Counted from the stretch's first letter, positions 7,477-15,829 are shown. The stretch is DNA of 47,229 bases from Gammaproteobacteria bacterium (GCA_029263725.1 JAJUFS010000006.1:1-47229), one strand, 5' to 3'. The notes: generated by a model from the sequence alone, not told the origin. Numbers and translations: made by a program.

Positions 7477-8826
7477 ATGAAGATCCCCGAGATTCTGCTG
7501 GTCGAATCGCAACACAAGCCGGGCTCGCTGGCGAAGATCCTCCAGGTCATCAGCGAATTCGGCCTGCTGGTCGAGAATCTTGATGCCGTCCGCCGCGACC
7601 AGGACAAGACGGTCTGGGAAATCACGCTGGAGATGGATGAAGACGCCTACGTCAACGTGGGCGAGAAGATTTCCGCGCTCCCCAACGCGCGCCTGCTGGG
7701 CCGCTCCGACCGCGTCTTCACGCGCCATCAGGGCGGCAAGATCAAGACCGTATCGAAGCTGCCCATCGACAACCTGCAGATGCTGCGCGACATCTACACG
7801 CCGGGCGTGGCGCGCGTCTGCCTTGCGATCAAGGACAACCCCGAGCTTGCCAACCAGTACACCGCGCGCCAGCAGACGGTGGCCATCGTCACCAACGGCA
7901 CGGCGGTGCTGGGCCTCGGCGACATCGGTCCGGTCGCCGGCCTGCCGGTCATGGAAGGCAAGGCGGCATTGCTGGCGCGGCTCGCGGACCTTTCCGGCGT
8001 GCCCATCCTGCTGAACGAGAAGGACCCCGAGAAGATCATCGAAGCGGTAGCGGCGATCGCGCCGAGCTTCGGCGCCATCCAGCTGGAGGACATCCGCGCG
8101 CCGGAATGCTTCCGCATCGAGGCCGCGCTGCGCGAACGTCTCGACATTCCCGTGTTGCATGACGACCAGCATGGCACCGCGGTGGTGTCGCTGGCGGCAT
8201 TGCTGTCCGCCACGCGGCGCGTCGGCCGGCGGCTGCGCGATTCCGTGGTGGGCCAGATCGGTCTTGGCGCCGCCGGCATCGGCATTTCGCGGTTGCTGAT
8301 GGCCTATGGCGTGCGCGACGTGATCGGCGCCGACCTCAATCCCAATGCCCGCGCCATGCTCGAATCCATGGGCGGCCGCACCGCCGAACTGCCGGACCTC
8401 ATGAAGCAGGCGGACATTGTCGTCGCCACCACCGGCGTGAAGGGGCTGATCAAGCCCGAGATGGTGCGCGAGGGCCAGCTCATCCTCGCGCTCTCCAACC
8501 CCGATCCCGAAATCGAGCCGACGACCGCGCTCGCGCATGGCGCGGCCTTCGCCGCCGATGGCAAGAGCATCAACAACGTGCTGGGTTTCCCGGGCCTGTT
8601 CAAGGGCGCGCTCGATGCCGGCGCCACCGAGATCAACGACGCCATGCTGTTCGCTGCGGCGGAGACGCTGGCGCTGATCGCTCCGGAAAGCGAGCTCGTT
8701 CCCGACGCGCTCAACCTGGAAGTCCACAAGGCGGTTGCCGAAGCCGTTGCCTTCGCCGCACGCCATGGCAGCGCGCAGTTCGACGACGAACCGCCCGAAG
8801 ACGATACCGACGCCGGCGAAGAATGA
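7477..8826 (+). CDS. Malic enzyme with N-terminal ACT domain
   Basis: A 449-residue malate dehydrogenase (decarboxylating) that converts malate to pyruvate, CO2 and NAD(P)H. An ACT regulatory domain fills about 5-78 (SQHKPGSLAKILQVISEFGL), so an amino acid or similar ligand may control it. The malic enzyme core follows with the catalytic Tyr in YTPGVA (107-112), a Lys near 162, metal ligands in QLEDI (202-206) and HDDQHGTA (228-235), and the Rossmann motif GLGAAGIG at 262-269. The acidic tail after 435 is low complexity. Spacing from the upstream gene is 85 bases and a strong terminator follows directly, so it may be a separate unit. NAD or NADP preference cannot be read. Confidence 0.9.
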   Translation: MKIPEILLVESQHKPGSLAKILQVISEFGLLVENLDAVRRDQDKTVWEITLEMDEDAYVNVGEKISALPNARLLGRSDRVFTRHQGGKIKTVSKLPIDNLQMLRDIYTPGVARVCLAIKDNPELANQYTARQQTVAIVTNGTAVLGLGDIGPVAGLPVMEGKAALLARLADLSGVPILLNEKDPEKIIEAVAAIAPSFGAIQLEDIRAPECFRIEAALRERLDIPVLHDDQHGTAVVSLAALLSATRRVGRRLRDSVVGQIGLGAAGIGISRLLMAYGVRDVIGADLNPNARAMLESMGGRTAELPDLMKQADIVVATTGVKGLIKPEMVREGQLILALSNPDPEIEPTTALAHGAAFAADGKSINNVLGFPGLFKGALDAGATEINDAMLFAAAETLALIAPESELVPDALNLEVHKAVAEAVAFAARHGSAQFDDEPPEDDTDAGEE

Positions 8827-8828
8827 AG

Positions 8829-8849
8829 AAAACCCGCGCGGCGGGTTTT
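8829..8849. terminator. Bidirectional terminator between malic enzyme and Mpo1-like gene
   Basis: The arms AAAACCCGC and GCGGGTTTT pair perfectly around a GCG loop, giving T-runs on both strands. It sits directly after the malic enzyme stop and just beyond the end of the convergent gene. Confidence 0.85.
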
Positions 8850-8855
8850 CCCTCG

Positions 8856-9323
8856 TCAGTAGCGGATGCCGAGCCGGCGATAGATGAAGCCGAGCAGCCA
8901 GACCGGTCCGATCAGCAGGAACTGGATGTCCTTGAAGAAGGACGGCTTCCTGCCTTCGATCCTGTGCCCGATGAACTGCCCGATCCAGGCGACGACGAAG
9001 ATCGCGAGCGCGATCTGCCACAACGGCGTCTCGAGCTGCGCCAGCGCATGGTTGCCCCACAGCACCAGCGCGCTCACCACGATCATGCCCAAGGCGAGCT
9101 GCCAGGAAAGCACGAGGTAGTAGAGCATGGCGGCGAGCACGAACAGCGAGCCCCAGTTCAGCCAGGGCGAGATCTCCGCGAATGCCTTCGGTACCGGGAT
9201 GGCCCACAGCAGCCCGATAAGGCTGAACACGATGGCCGGAACGCAGATCCAGTGGATTGTCTTGTTGGCCGGGTGACGATGGCTCTCGCCGTATTCCTCG
9301 AACCAGCTGTCGGCGTTTCTCAT
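8856..9323 (-). CDS. Mpo1-like (DUF962) membrane protein
   Basis: A 155-residue protein with about four membrane segments. The signature near the N-terminus is HRHPANKTIHWICVP, and a second conserved block is GQFIGHRIEGRKPS. Yeast Mpo1 is an Fe(II)-dependent dioxygenase that alpha-oxidises 2-hydroxy fatty acids, using His residues of this type; activity in bacteria is mostly untested. The ATG at 9323 has a GGGAGG site. The frame extends upstream to 9365 but has no initiation signal there. It is divergent from the thioesterase at 9410. Confidence 0.8.
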   Translation of the reverse strand: MRNADSWFEEYGESHRHPANKTIHWICVPAIVFSLIGLLWAIPVPKAFAEISPWLNWGSLFVLAAMLYYLVLSWQLALGMIVVSALVLWGNHALAQLETPLWQIALAIFVVAWIGQFIGHRIEGRKPSFFKDIQFLLIGPVWLLGFIYRRLGIRY

Positions 9324-9380
9324 GGCTGTTTCCTCCCTCTGCAATGGTGCGTCGTCTGCGACCATGGGACAAGTCTCCCC

Positions 9381-9386
9381 TATAAT
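9381..9386 (+). promoter_or_regulatory. -10 element upstream of the hotdog thioesterase gene
   Basis: A perfect TATAAT lies 23 bases upstream of the ATG at 9410. No clear -35 is visible at 17 bases, so an activator or an extended element may be needed. This is in the 86-base divergent gap with the Mpo1-like gene. Confidence 0.5.
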
Positions 9387-9409
9387 CGCCGGCGACCCTG
9401 GGAGGATGC

Positions 9410-9919
9410 ATGAATCGACTGATGCGCTGGATGTGGCGAATCAACGCCGTGTCCGACAAACGCAAGCTCGAGCTTTACCCGCCGTTCTTCCTGATGCGGG
9501 TGAAGGTTCTGGAAATTCGCGACGACTGGCGCTACCTGCGCATTCGCCTGCCGCTCAACACCTTCTCGCGCAACCCGGGCGGCGTGATGTTCGGCGGTTA
9601 CCAGGCGGCGCTCGCCGATCCCATCGCCGCCATCGCCTGCGCCCGCGTGTTCCCCGGCTACTCGGTGTGGACGCGCGCCATGACCATCGACTTCCAGCTC
9701 GGCGGCTCCACCGATCTCGATCTCGTCTTCGAGTTCCCCGCGGACCTCGAAAGGCGCATCGCCGAGGAACTGGCGGCGCGCGGCCGCGCCACGCCGGAAT
9801 TCGAGTACGGTTTCCATCTCGCCGACGGTCGCCGCTGCACGCTGATTCGCAACACCGTGGCAATCCGCCCCAAGGGTTACGTCAAGGCCACCACGCCGGG
9901 CGCGGACTCCGGCCTCTAG
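9410..9919 (+). CDS. Hotdog-fold thioesterase-like protein (DUF4442 type)
   Basis: A 169-residue protein with the hotdog fold expected of acyl-CoA thioesterases. The segment NPGGVMFGGYQAALADPIAAIA is the equivalent of the catalytic helix region of PaaI/YiiD-type enzymes, with Asp in the usual acidic position. MTIDFQLGG and RNTVAIRPKGYVK are the expected central and final strands. A GGGAGG site lies just upstream of the ATG. The substrate is unknown. It may be cotranscribed with the DUF3775 gene 77 bases downstream. Confidence 0.65.
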   Translation: MNRLMRWMWRINAVSDKRKLELYPPFFLMRVKVLEIRDDWRYLRIRLPLNTFSRNPGGVMFGGYQAALADPIAAIACARVFPGYSVWTRAMTIDFQLGGSTDLDLVFEFPADLERRIAEELAARGRATPEFEYGFHLADGRRCTLIRNTVAIRPKGYVKATTPGADSGL

Positions 9920-9996
9920 CGGCTTGCTACCGGCTGCCGGCTTGTTTATACGTGGACGCGCGAGGAACTCACCAAAAAACAAGAGGGGGCAAGACA

Positions 9997-10290
9997 ATGA
10001 AGGCACTTGATCGCAGTACCGTGGAAGCCTTGATCGCGTATTCCGAGCAGGCCGAGCTCGACAATCTCACCGGCGAGCTCGTGCGCCTTTCCCCGGAAGC
10101 CATGGCGGAACTCAAGGCGCTGGTCTGGCTGGGCCGGGACGAGGAATCCGCGCGGCACTGGGACGCGCTGGTGATCGAGGCCCGCTTCCAGCTGGATGAC
10201 CAGACACTGCGCGTCATCGCCGGCACGCCCGGCCTTGGCACCTTCCTGCGCGAGGGCCTGACGCGGCTCGAAGCCGCGGGGCGCATCTGA
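9997..10290 (+). CDS. DUF3775 family protein
   Basis: A 97-residue, mostly helical, cytoplasmic protein. The segment ELKALVWLGRDEE and the C-terminal GLGTFLREGLTRLE match my recollection of the DUF3775 family, for which no function is known. The ATG has an AGAGGGGG site upstream with slightly long spacing. The stop lies one base before the GTG of the TetR-type gene, so the two are likely coupled and expressed together. Confidence 0.6.
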   Translation: MKALDRSTVEALIAYSEQAELDNLTGELVRLSPEAMAELKALVWLGRDEESARHWDALVIEARFQLDDQTLRVIAGTPGLGTFLREGLTRLEAAGRI

Positions 10291-10291
10291 G

Positions 10292-10849
10292 GTGGACGGG
10301 GCGCGGCAGCAGTTGCTGGATGCCGCGCTCCTTCTGGCGCGCGATCGTCACTGGGAGGAAGTGCAGCTCGCGGACGTGGCCGAAGCCGCCGGCATGTCGT
10401 TGCGCGAACTGCGCGCGCATTTCCCCGACAAGGAAGCCTTCGTCGATGCGCTGTGGGATCGTGCCGACGACGCCCTGCTCGCGGCCGCAAACCACGAGAT
10501 CCCGATGGCAACGGGCGAGCGCATCGAGCGGCTGGTGTTCGCCTGGCTGCAGCCGCTGGCGGCACATCGCAGGACCGCGCGGCAGATGCTGCTGGTTCGC
10601 CTCGAGCCTGGACACCTGCACATCCAGCTTCCCACGCTGATCCGCATCTCGCGAACGGTGCAATGGCTGCGCGAAGCCGCGCGTCTCGAGCAGGGCTTCC
10701 TGATGCGCGCGCTGGACGAGACCGCGCTCACGGCATTGTTCGCTGCCACCGTGGCATTGTGGCTGCGTGACGACAACGACGCGGCCGCGCGCGATCTCCT
10801 GCGCCGCGGCCTCGCGCTTCGCAAGCGCCTGGTTCGCTTCCCGAGGTAA
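10292..10849 (+). CDS. TetR-family regulator-like protein
   Basis: A 185-residue all-helical protein with a TetR-type N-terminus. Helices near residues 5-50 include ARDRHWEEVQLADVAEAAG, then MSLRELRAHFPDKEAFVDAL, the usual recognition helix and following FxxKxxL pattern. The C-terminal ligand domain is not diagnostic. The start is GTG, one base after the stop of the DUF3775 gene, with no strong ribosome site, suggesting coupled translation. COQ9-related proteins share this fold, and that possibility is open. Likely targets are the neighbouring genes, but no operator was identified. Confidence 0.65.
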   Translation: MDGARQQLLDAALLLARDRHWEEVQLADVAEAAGMSLRELRAHFPDKEAFVDALWDRADDALLAAANHEIPMATGERIERLVFAWLQPLAAHRRTARQMLLVRLEPGHLHIQLPTLIRISRTVQWLREAARLEQGFLMRALDETALTALFAATVALWLRDDNDAAARDLLRRGLALRKRLVRFPR

Positions 10850-10856
10850 CCGCTTC

Positions 10857-11873
10857 ATGGACACGATCACCCACGCCATCAGCGGCGCGGTCATCGGCAT
10901 CGCCACCACGCGCCGCCCGGAGGAAATGCGCCGCCGCGCCTTCTGGGGCGCGATGTTCGCCGCCTTCCCGGATGCCGACGCGCTGATGATCCCGTTCGTC
11001 GATCACTTCACCTATCTCAACGAACACCGCGGCCTGACGCATTCGGTCGTGATGCTGCCGCTGTGGAGCGCGCTGCTCGGCTGGCTGGCGGCGCGCGCAG
11101 GAAAACTGCCTGTCCGCGAGATGGCGGCGCTGGCGGCCGCCGCGCTCGCCGCGCACATCCTCGGCGATCTCATCACTTCCTATGGAACGCGCATCTTCAC
11201 GCCGATCTACGATGCGCCGTTTGCCTTCCCGATCGTGTTCATCATCGATCCGCTGTTCACCCTGCTGCTGGCGGGCGGGCTGGCGCTCGCGCTGCTGAAG
11301 GGCAGGGTGCAGCCGGCCGCCTGGGGCGGCGCGCTGCTCGCCATCTACCTCGTGATGCAGACCGTCCTGCACCTGCATGTCGCCGGCATTGGCCGCGCGC
11401 AGGCGGAGGCCATCGGCATGCCCGATGCGCCGGTCGTCGTGCTGCCGCAGCCCCTGTCGCCGTTCAACTGGAGCGTCACCGTCGTCACGCCGGAAGGCTA
11501 TCGGCGCGCGCACCTGAACCTGCTGGCTTCAGGCGTGCAGGAAGCGCCTGAAGGCGCCAGCCTCCTTGCCCGCCTGCGCACACACTATCGCCCGAGCGAT
11601 GCGCTGGAGTGGCGCCGGCTGCCGCGCTGGCCTTCGGATGCCGCCGCCCGCGCGGTGGCGGAAGAGGCGTGGATGCAGCCCGGCTTCGCAGGCTTTCGCC
11701 GCTTCGCGCTGCTGCCCTATGTAACCGCGATGCGCGGCAGCGACAACGGCGTGTGCGTGTGGTTCGCGGATTACCGTTTCACCCTGCCTGACTGGCGCGA
11801 GCCGTTCGAATATGCCATCTGCGGCGTGCCGGGCGGGGAATGGCAGCTCGAGCTCGGTCGCGAGCGCGCCTGA
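10857..11873 (+). CDS. YdjM-like membrane-bound metal-dependent hydrolase
   Basis: A 338-residue protein of the YdjM/DUF457 type. It starts MDTITHAISGAVIG and continues with FPDADAL, EHRGLTHSVV and HILGDLITSYGT, in which His and Asp residues are arranged like a zinc or iron site. Four to five membrane segments span about 40-180. A soluble C-terminal region of about 150 residues follows, as in longer members of the family. The reaction is unknown. In E. coli ydjM is part of the SOS response, but no LexA site is visible here. It begins seven bases after the TetR-type gene. Confidence 0.8.
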   Translation: MDTITHAISGAVIGIATTRRPEEMRRRAFWGAMFAAFPDADALMIPFVDHFTYLNEHRGLTHSVVMLPLWSALLGWLAARAGKLPVREMAALAAAALAAHILGDLITSYGTRIFTPIYDAPFAFPIVFIIDPLFTLLLAGGLALALLKGRVQPAAWGGALLAIYLVMQTVLHLHVAGIGRAQAEAIGMPDAPVVVLPQPLSPFNWSVTVVTPEGYRRAHLNLLASGVQEAPEGASLLARLRTHYRPSDALEWRRLPRWPSDAAARAVAEEAWMQPGFAGFRRFALLPYVTAMRGSDNGVCVWFADYRFTLPDWREPFEYAICGVPGGEWQLELGRERA

Positions 11874-11958
11874 TCCCGTAAAGGTCATGGACGCGGTGCC
11901 GCGGCGGGGGCGTCATTTGTTACCATAGCGCTCCTTTCCCGCAGTCCAGGCTTCCGTA

Positions 11959-12882
11959 ATGAAGGCACTTTCGATTCGCGGCCTGCGCAAGGTCTACCCG
12001 GGCGGGCTCGAAGCCGTGCGCGGCATCGATCTCGATGTCGAGGAAGGCGATTTCTTCGCGCTGCTCGGACCGAACGGCGCAGGCAAGACCACCACCATCG
12101 GCATCATCACTTCCCTGGTCAACAAGACCGAGGGCAAGGTGACCGTTTTCGGTCACGACATCGACACCGACTTCCCGGCGGCCAAGGCCAGCATCGGTCT
12201 CGTGCCGCAGGAAATCAACTTCAATCACTTCGAAAAGGTCATCGACATCGTCGTCAACCAGGCGGGCTTCTACGGCCTGCCGCGCGGCATTGCCCTGCAG
12301 CGCGCGGAGAAGTACCTGCGCGAGCTGCAGCTGTGGGACAAGCGCAACGAGATGTCGCGCAATCTCTCCGGCGGCATGAAGCGGCGGCTGATGATCGCGC
12401 GCGCGCTGATGCACGAACCGAAGCTGCTGATCCTCGACGAGCCGACCGCGGGCGTGGACATCGAGATCCGCCGCTCGATGTGGAGCTTCCTGCGCAAGAT
12501 CAACCGCGAGGGCACCACGATCATCCTGACCACGCATTACCTCGAGGAAGCCGAGGCGCTGTGCCGGAACATCGCGATCATCAACCATGGCCGCATCGCC
12601 GAACGCGCCGGCATGAAGGACCTGCTGGAAAAGCTGCACACCGAAACCTTCGTGCTTGATCTCGCCGCGCGCGTCGATGCGCTGCCGACCTTCCCGGGCT
12701 ATGCGGTCACGCAGACCGACCCGACCACGCTGGAAGTGGAAATCCGCCGCGAGCAGAGCATGAACGAGCTGTTCGGCCTGCTGACGGAGAAGGGCATCCG
12801 CGTGATTTCCATGCGCAACAAGGTCAATCGCCTCGAGGAGCTGTTCGTGCGGCTGGTCGAGAACAGTGAACGGCGGGCCTGA
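11959..12882 (+). CDS. yadG: ABC exporter ATPase, YadG family
   Basis: A 307-residue ABC ATPase of the ABC-2 export class. The Walker A GPNGAGKT is at 37-44, the Q-loop at VPQE near 83, the signature LSGGM at 136-140, Walker B LLILDEP at 156-162 and the switch His in TTHYLEEAE. The C-terminal region after 215 is the usual regulatory extension. The membrane partner begins six bases downstream, so the pair forms an exporter of unknown cargo. An 85-base gap upstream could hold its promoter. Confidence 0.9.
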   Translation: MKALSIRGLRKVYPGGLEAVRGIDLDVEEGDFFALLGPNGAGKTTTIGIITSLVNKTEGKVTVFGHDIDTDFPAAKASIGLVPQEINFNHFEKVIDIVVNQAGFYGLPRGIALQRAEKYLRELQLWDKRNEMSRNLSGGMKRRLMIARALMHEPKLLILDEPTAGVDIEIRRSMWSFLRKINREGTTIILTTHYLEEAEALCRNIAIINHGRIAERAGMKDLLEKLHTETFVLDLAARVDALPTFPGYAVTQTDPTTLEVEIRREQSMNELFGLLTEKGIRVISMRNKVNRLEELFVRLVENSERRA

Positions 12883-12888
12883 ACGGAG

Positions 12889-13671
12889 ATGGCAATGTCA
12901 CGCTTGAAGGAAAACCTGGTCGGCATGCGCACCATCATCCGGCGCGAGTTCACGCGCGTGCTGCGCATCTGGGTGCAGACCATCGTGCCGCCGGCCATCA
13001 CCATGACGCTGTACTTCATCATCTTCGGCAGCCTGATCGGGCGGCGCATTGGCGAGATGGGCGGGCATGACTACATGTCCTACATCGCGCCCGGCCTGAT
13101 CATGATGTCCATCATCACCAACAGCTACTCGAACGTGGCGTCGAGCTTCTTCGGCGCGAAGTTCGGCAGGCATATCGAGGAACTGCTGGTCTCGCCGCTG
13201 CCGAACCAGTACATCCTCATCGGCTACGTGATGGGCGGCGTGCTGCGCGGCCTGCTGGTCGGCGCGGTGGTCACCGGCGTGGCGCTGTTCTTCACCGATC
13301 TCGACGTGAAGCATCCGCTGATCACGCTGAGCACGGTATTGCTCACCGCCATCGTGTTCTCGCTGGGCGGCTTCATCAACGCGGTGTTCTCGCGCAAGTT
13401 CGACGACATCTCCATCGTGCCGACCTTCATCCTGACGCCGCTCACCTACCTCGGCGGGGTGTTCTACTCGATCGAGCTGCTGCCGGAATTCTGGGAATCG
13501 CTGTCGCGCGCGAACCCGATTCTCTACATGGTGAATGCCTTCCGCTTCGGCATCCTCGGCAGTTCCGACATCGGCATCGGTACGGCCTACGCGATCATCA
13601 TCGGCTTTGTGGTGGCGCTCTATTCCTTCAGCCTGTACCTGATGAACCGGGGCGTGGGAATGCGGACGTGA
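12889..13671 (+). CDS. yadH: ABC-2 type permease, YadH family
   Basis: A 260-residue integral membrane protein with six expected segments, the partner of the YadG-type ATPase. ABC-2 permease features include YMSYIAPGLIMMSIITNSYSN, SFFGAKFGRHIEELLVSPLP and LTYLGGVFYSIELLPEFW. The cytoplasmic N-terminal helix before residue 30 probably contacts the ATPase. The substrate is unknown. The gene converges on the XRE regulator, with a hairpin between them. Confidence 0.9.
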   Translation: MAMSRLKENLVGMRTIIRREFTRVLRIWVQTIVPPAITMTLYFIIFGSLIGRRIGEMGGHDYMSYIAPGLIMMSIITNSYSNVASSFFGAKFGRHIEELLVSPLPNQYILIGYVMGGVLRGLLVGAVVTGVALFFTDLDVKHPLITLSTVLLTAIVFSLGGFINAVFSRKFDDISIVPTFILTPLTYLGGVFYSIELLPEFWESLSRANPILYMVNAFRFGILGSSDIGIGTAYAIIIGFVVALYSFSLYLMNRGVGMRT

Positions 13672-13675
13672 TCGC

Positions 13676-13693
13676 GGCGGTCCTGCGACCGCC
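13676..13693. terminator. Hairpin between yadH and the XRE regulator
   Basis: GGCGGTC and GACCGCC pair perfectly around CTGC in a 27-base gap between convergent genes. There is no T-run, so efficient intrinsic termination is uncertain. Confidence 0.45.
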
Positions 13694-13698
13694 CCTGG

Positions 13699-13941
13699 TC
13701 ATTGCAGCGAATCCTCGAAGCGCCTGAGCAAGGTCTCGAAGGACACGTCCAGGACTTGCGCGATCTGGCGAAGCTCGGGCAGGTCGATGCGGCGCTCGCC
13801 GCTCTCGTACTTCGAGACGAAGGATTGCGGTGCGTTGAGGCGCTGCGCCACTTCTCGCTGCAGCAGGCCCTGTTCCTCCCGGATGGTTTTCAGCAGTTGA
13901 CCCAATGCCGCCCGTTGGGCGCTGAGTGCGCGATTCTTCAT
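13699..13941 (-). CDS. Small XRE-family helix-turn-helix regulator
   Basis: An 80-residue protein that is almost only a Cro/CI-type DNA-binding domain. LGQLLKTIREEQGLLQREVAQRL and SFVSKYESGERRIDLPELRQIAQVL give the five helices, with the recognition helix at QSFVSKYESGER. Such short regulators often repress their own promoter or serve as antitoxin-like partners. The ATG at 13941 is inferred from the domain boundary; the frame is open to a GTG at 14013. A nearly perfect palindrome at 14062-14076 upstream is a candidate operator. It is divergent from the SymE-like gene. Confidence 0.8.
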   Translation of the reverse strand: MKNRALSAQRAALGQLLKTIREEQGLLQREVAQRLNAPQSFVSKYESGERRIDLPELRQIAQVLDVSFETLLRRFEDSLQ

Positions 13942-14061
13942 CTCCCTATGATTCCTGTCAGGTGCTGCCGGCAGTCCGATCACCGTTGCTGTTCTTCCCT
14001 GCGTGCCCTGCACGTACCCGGCAGCGAGTTATGTAAAAACCTTAACCTGTTTGCGACGTAC

Positions 14062-14076
14062 ATCCCGAATCGGGAT
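14062..14076. promoter_or_regulatory. Palindromic candidate operator of the XRE regulator
   Basis: ATCCCGAATCGGGAT is a perfect 7-base inverted repeat around one central base. It lies about 120 bases upstream of the XRE start and 185 bases before the SymE-like start. No gene is seen in the gap 13942-14260. Short XRE proteins commonly bind such sites as dimers; binding here is inferred. Confidence 0.5.
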
Positions 14077-14260
14077 ACATTTGCAATGGGTAGGGAGGAG
14101 CGGATTGCCAACCGGTGATTCGCACCAATCCGAACCGATGGATCCGCGGCGGGCGCTGATCCGGGAAGGTTTTTCGCATGGGAGGGTTACGGAAGCATGG
14201 GCTTCCCCGGCGCTCAGCCGCCGATGGACTGCTTATACATCAATGCACAGGAGGTGCCGC

Positions 14261-14467
14261 ATGTCGGAAACAAGGGACAGGATGAAGCAGCGCAACACGA
14301 GGGCGCTCCGTTCGCAATTCGTCACGCTGATCGTGGAACGGGGCGCGGACGGCCACCCGCGGCTGGTACTGGAAGGCGCGTCCATGGCGGCGTCGGGCTT
14401 CGAGCCCGGTGACACGGTGGAGGCCATAATCCAGCCGGATCTCGTTTCCATCCTCCGTCTCGACTGA
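14261..14467 (+). CDS. SymE-like small protein
   Basis: A 68-residue protein whose C-terminal half (PRLVLEGASMAASGFEPGDTV and what follows) resembles the SymE/AbrB-like swapped-hairpin fold. SymE-type proteins usually read LxLxGxWLxxAGFxxGxxVxV. In E. coli SymE is an SOS-induced RNA-acting toxin controlled by an antisense RNA. The family match here is moderate, since the usual Trp-Leu is Ser-Met. The ATG has a strong GGAGG site and a TATACA box lies at 14234-14239. It is divergent from the small XRE regulator, which may control it. An AbrB-like DNA-binding role is the main alternative. Confidence 0.5.
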   Translation: MSETRDRMKQRNTRALRSQFVTLIVERGADGHPRLVLEGASMAASGFEPGDTVEAIIQPDLVSILRLD

Positions 14468-14535
14468 CATCCCTTTCCGGTTCCCCTTGAAGATTGCCGT
14501 CGCGGGAATCACCCTTCTGTTCGCGGAGGTGACTC

Positions 14536-14901
14536 ATGCGGGAACCGGAAATTCTGCTGAAACGTGCCCAGGAACCCGCCGCGCCCGGCGACGGCTACCG
14601 CGTGCTGGTGGACCGGCTGTGGCCGCGAGGCAAGTCGAAGGTCTCCCTGGCGATCGACGAATGGCGGCGCGATCTCGCGCCCAGCGATGAACTGCGCCGC
14701 TGGTTCGGGCATGATCCGGCGCGCTGGTCCGAGTTCCAGCGCCGCTACCGCGCGGAATTGCGCGACAAGACCGAGGAACTCGACGAACTGCTGGCGAAAC
14801 CGCGGCTGACCCTCGTGTTCGGCGCGCGCGACGAGCAGCACAACCAGGCGGTGGTGCTCCGAAAGCGCCTGCTGGAACGTTTCCGCCGCACCCACCGTTG
14901 A
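14536..14901 (+). CDS. DUF488 (YeaO-like) protein
   Basis: A 121-residue soluble protein of the DUF488/YeaO family. YRVLVDRLWPRGKSK, LAPSDELRRWFGHDPARW and the final TLVFGARDEQHNQAVVL are the family blocks. The function is unknown. The ATG has a GGAGGTGA site. It lies 68 bases beyond the SymE-like gene and 13 bases before the DUF423 gene, with which it is probably cotranscribed. Confidence 0.8.
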   Translation: MREPEILLKRAQEPAAPGDGYRVLVDRLWPRGKSKVSLAIDEWRRDLAPSDELRRWFGHDPARWSEFQRRYRAELRDKTEELDELLAKPRLTLVFGARDEQHNQAVVLRKRLLERFRRTHR

Positions 14902-14914
14902 TCCGGGAGAAATC

Positions 14915-15307
14915 ATGCGAAGGATGATCGTGGCCGCCGCGATGCTGCTCGCGCTCGGCGTCGGCCTTGGCGCGTTCGGCGCGCATGCGCTCAGGATGCG
15001 GCTTGATCCGGCCATGCTGGCGGTGTGGCAGACCGGCGTGCAGTACCACCTGGTGCATGCCATGGGTGCGCTGGTTGTCGCCATGCTTGCGCTGACACAG
15101 CCCGAAATGCGCCTGCTGCGCGCGGCCTGTGCGCTGCTGCTGCTCGGCGTGCTGCTGTTCTCCGGCAGCCTCTACGCGCTCGCGCTGAGCGGCGCGCGCT
15201 GGCTGGGCGTTATCACGCCGCTCGGCGGCGTGGCGTTCATCGCCGGCTGGCTGACGCTTGCCATCGCCGCGCTGCGCCTGCCGGCTCAGCCGGCGGGCGG
15301 CTCGTGA
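14915..15307 (+). CDS. DUF423 membrane protein (YgdD-like)
   Basis: A 130-residue protein with four membrane helices. The N-terminal LGVGLGAFGAHALRMRL and GVQYHLVHAMGALVVAML are hallmarks of DUF423, together with FSGSLYALALSG and ITPLGGVAFIAGWL. The function is unknown. A GGGAGA site precedes the ATG. Its last 22 bases overlap the end of the convergent gene at 15286-15702. Confidence 0.85.
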   Translation: MRRMIVAAAMLLALGVGLGAFGAHALRMRLDPAMLAVWQTGVQYHLVHAMGALVVAMLALTQPEMRLLRAACALLLLGVLLFSGSLYALALSGARWLGVITPLGGVAFIAGWLTLAIAALRLPAQPAGGS

Positions 15308-15702
15308 AACGGCAGCGGCAGGCGATCGGGCGGCACGAACTCTCGCCGTGCGCGTTCCTCGGCAAGGCAGGCGTCGCTGTAATGGCGCGCGACCAGGCCC
15401 TTCGCATCGGCAAGCAGCTCGGGGCAGGCGGCCAGGAAGCTTTCCCAGTCCGGTTGCGGATGCGCCTCGCGCAGCGCCGCGATGATGTGCATGAAGGCGA
15501 GCGTCAGCGTCAGGTGAAACTTTCCCGGCGCGCCGGCCGCGGTGGCGTAACGCTGGATCGCCGTCGCGCAGCGCCTTGCCGCTTCCGGCAACGGATATCG
15601 ATCCAGGTACAACCAGGCCGCGCGCAGGTGATTGCGGTGGCTGAACTCCGCCGGGGGCAGGGTCGTATCCTCGAGGGCGCGGAGAAATTGCTGGTCGTTC
15701 AT
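15286..15702 (-). CDS. Conserved hypothetical protein
   Basis: A 138-residue soluble, mainly helical protein that I do not recognise by name. Visible features are a possible metal-binding string FSHRNHLRAAW near residues 20-30, ALREAHPQPDWESFL and the end of the chain REFVPPDRLPLPFHEP. Codon composition and length look like a real gene, and its end overlaps the DUF423 gene by 22 bases in convergent orientation. Nothing in the context indicates a role. Confidence 0.6.
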   Translation of the reverse strand: MNDQQFLRALEDTTLPPAEFSHRNHLRAAWLYLDRYPLPEAARRCATAIQRYATAAGAPGKFHLTLTLAFMHIIAALREAHPQPDWESFLAACPELLADAKGLVARHYSDACLAEERARREFVPPDRLPLPFHEPPAG

Positions 15703-15799
15703 GCTGCTTGTTCGCCTGTTTCCTGTCCCGGCACGCGCGGCCGCGGTTCAATTCCGGGCCGGTTTGAGAGACAATACATGACTAATTTACTCAGGAAAT

Positions 15800-15814
15800 C
15801 GGGATCGCATCCCG
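15800..15814. promoter_or_regulatory. Hairpin in the leader of the 2Fe-2S reductase gene
   Basis: CGGGAT and ATCCCG pair around CGC, ending 15 bases before the ATG at 15830, where no ribosome binding site is visible. The arms resemble the palindrome at 14062-14076 but in the reverse order. It could be a leader hairpin or an operator half; function is a guess. Confidence 0.3.
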
Positions 15815-15829
15815 CTTGATTCCACCTTC

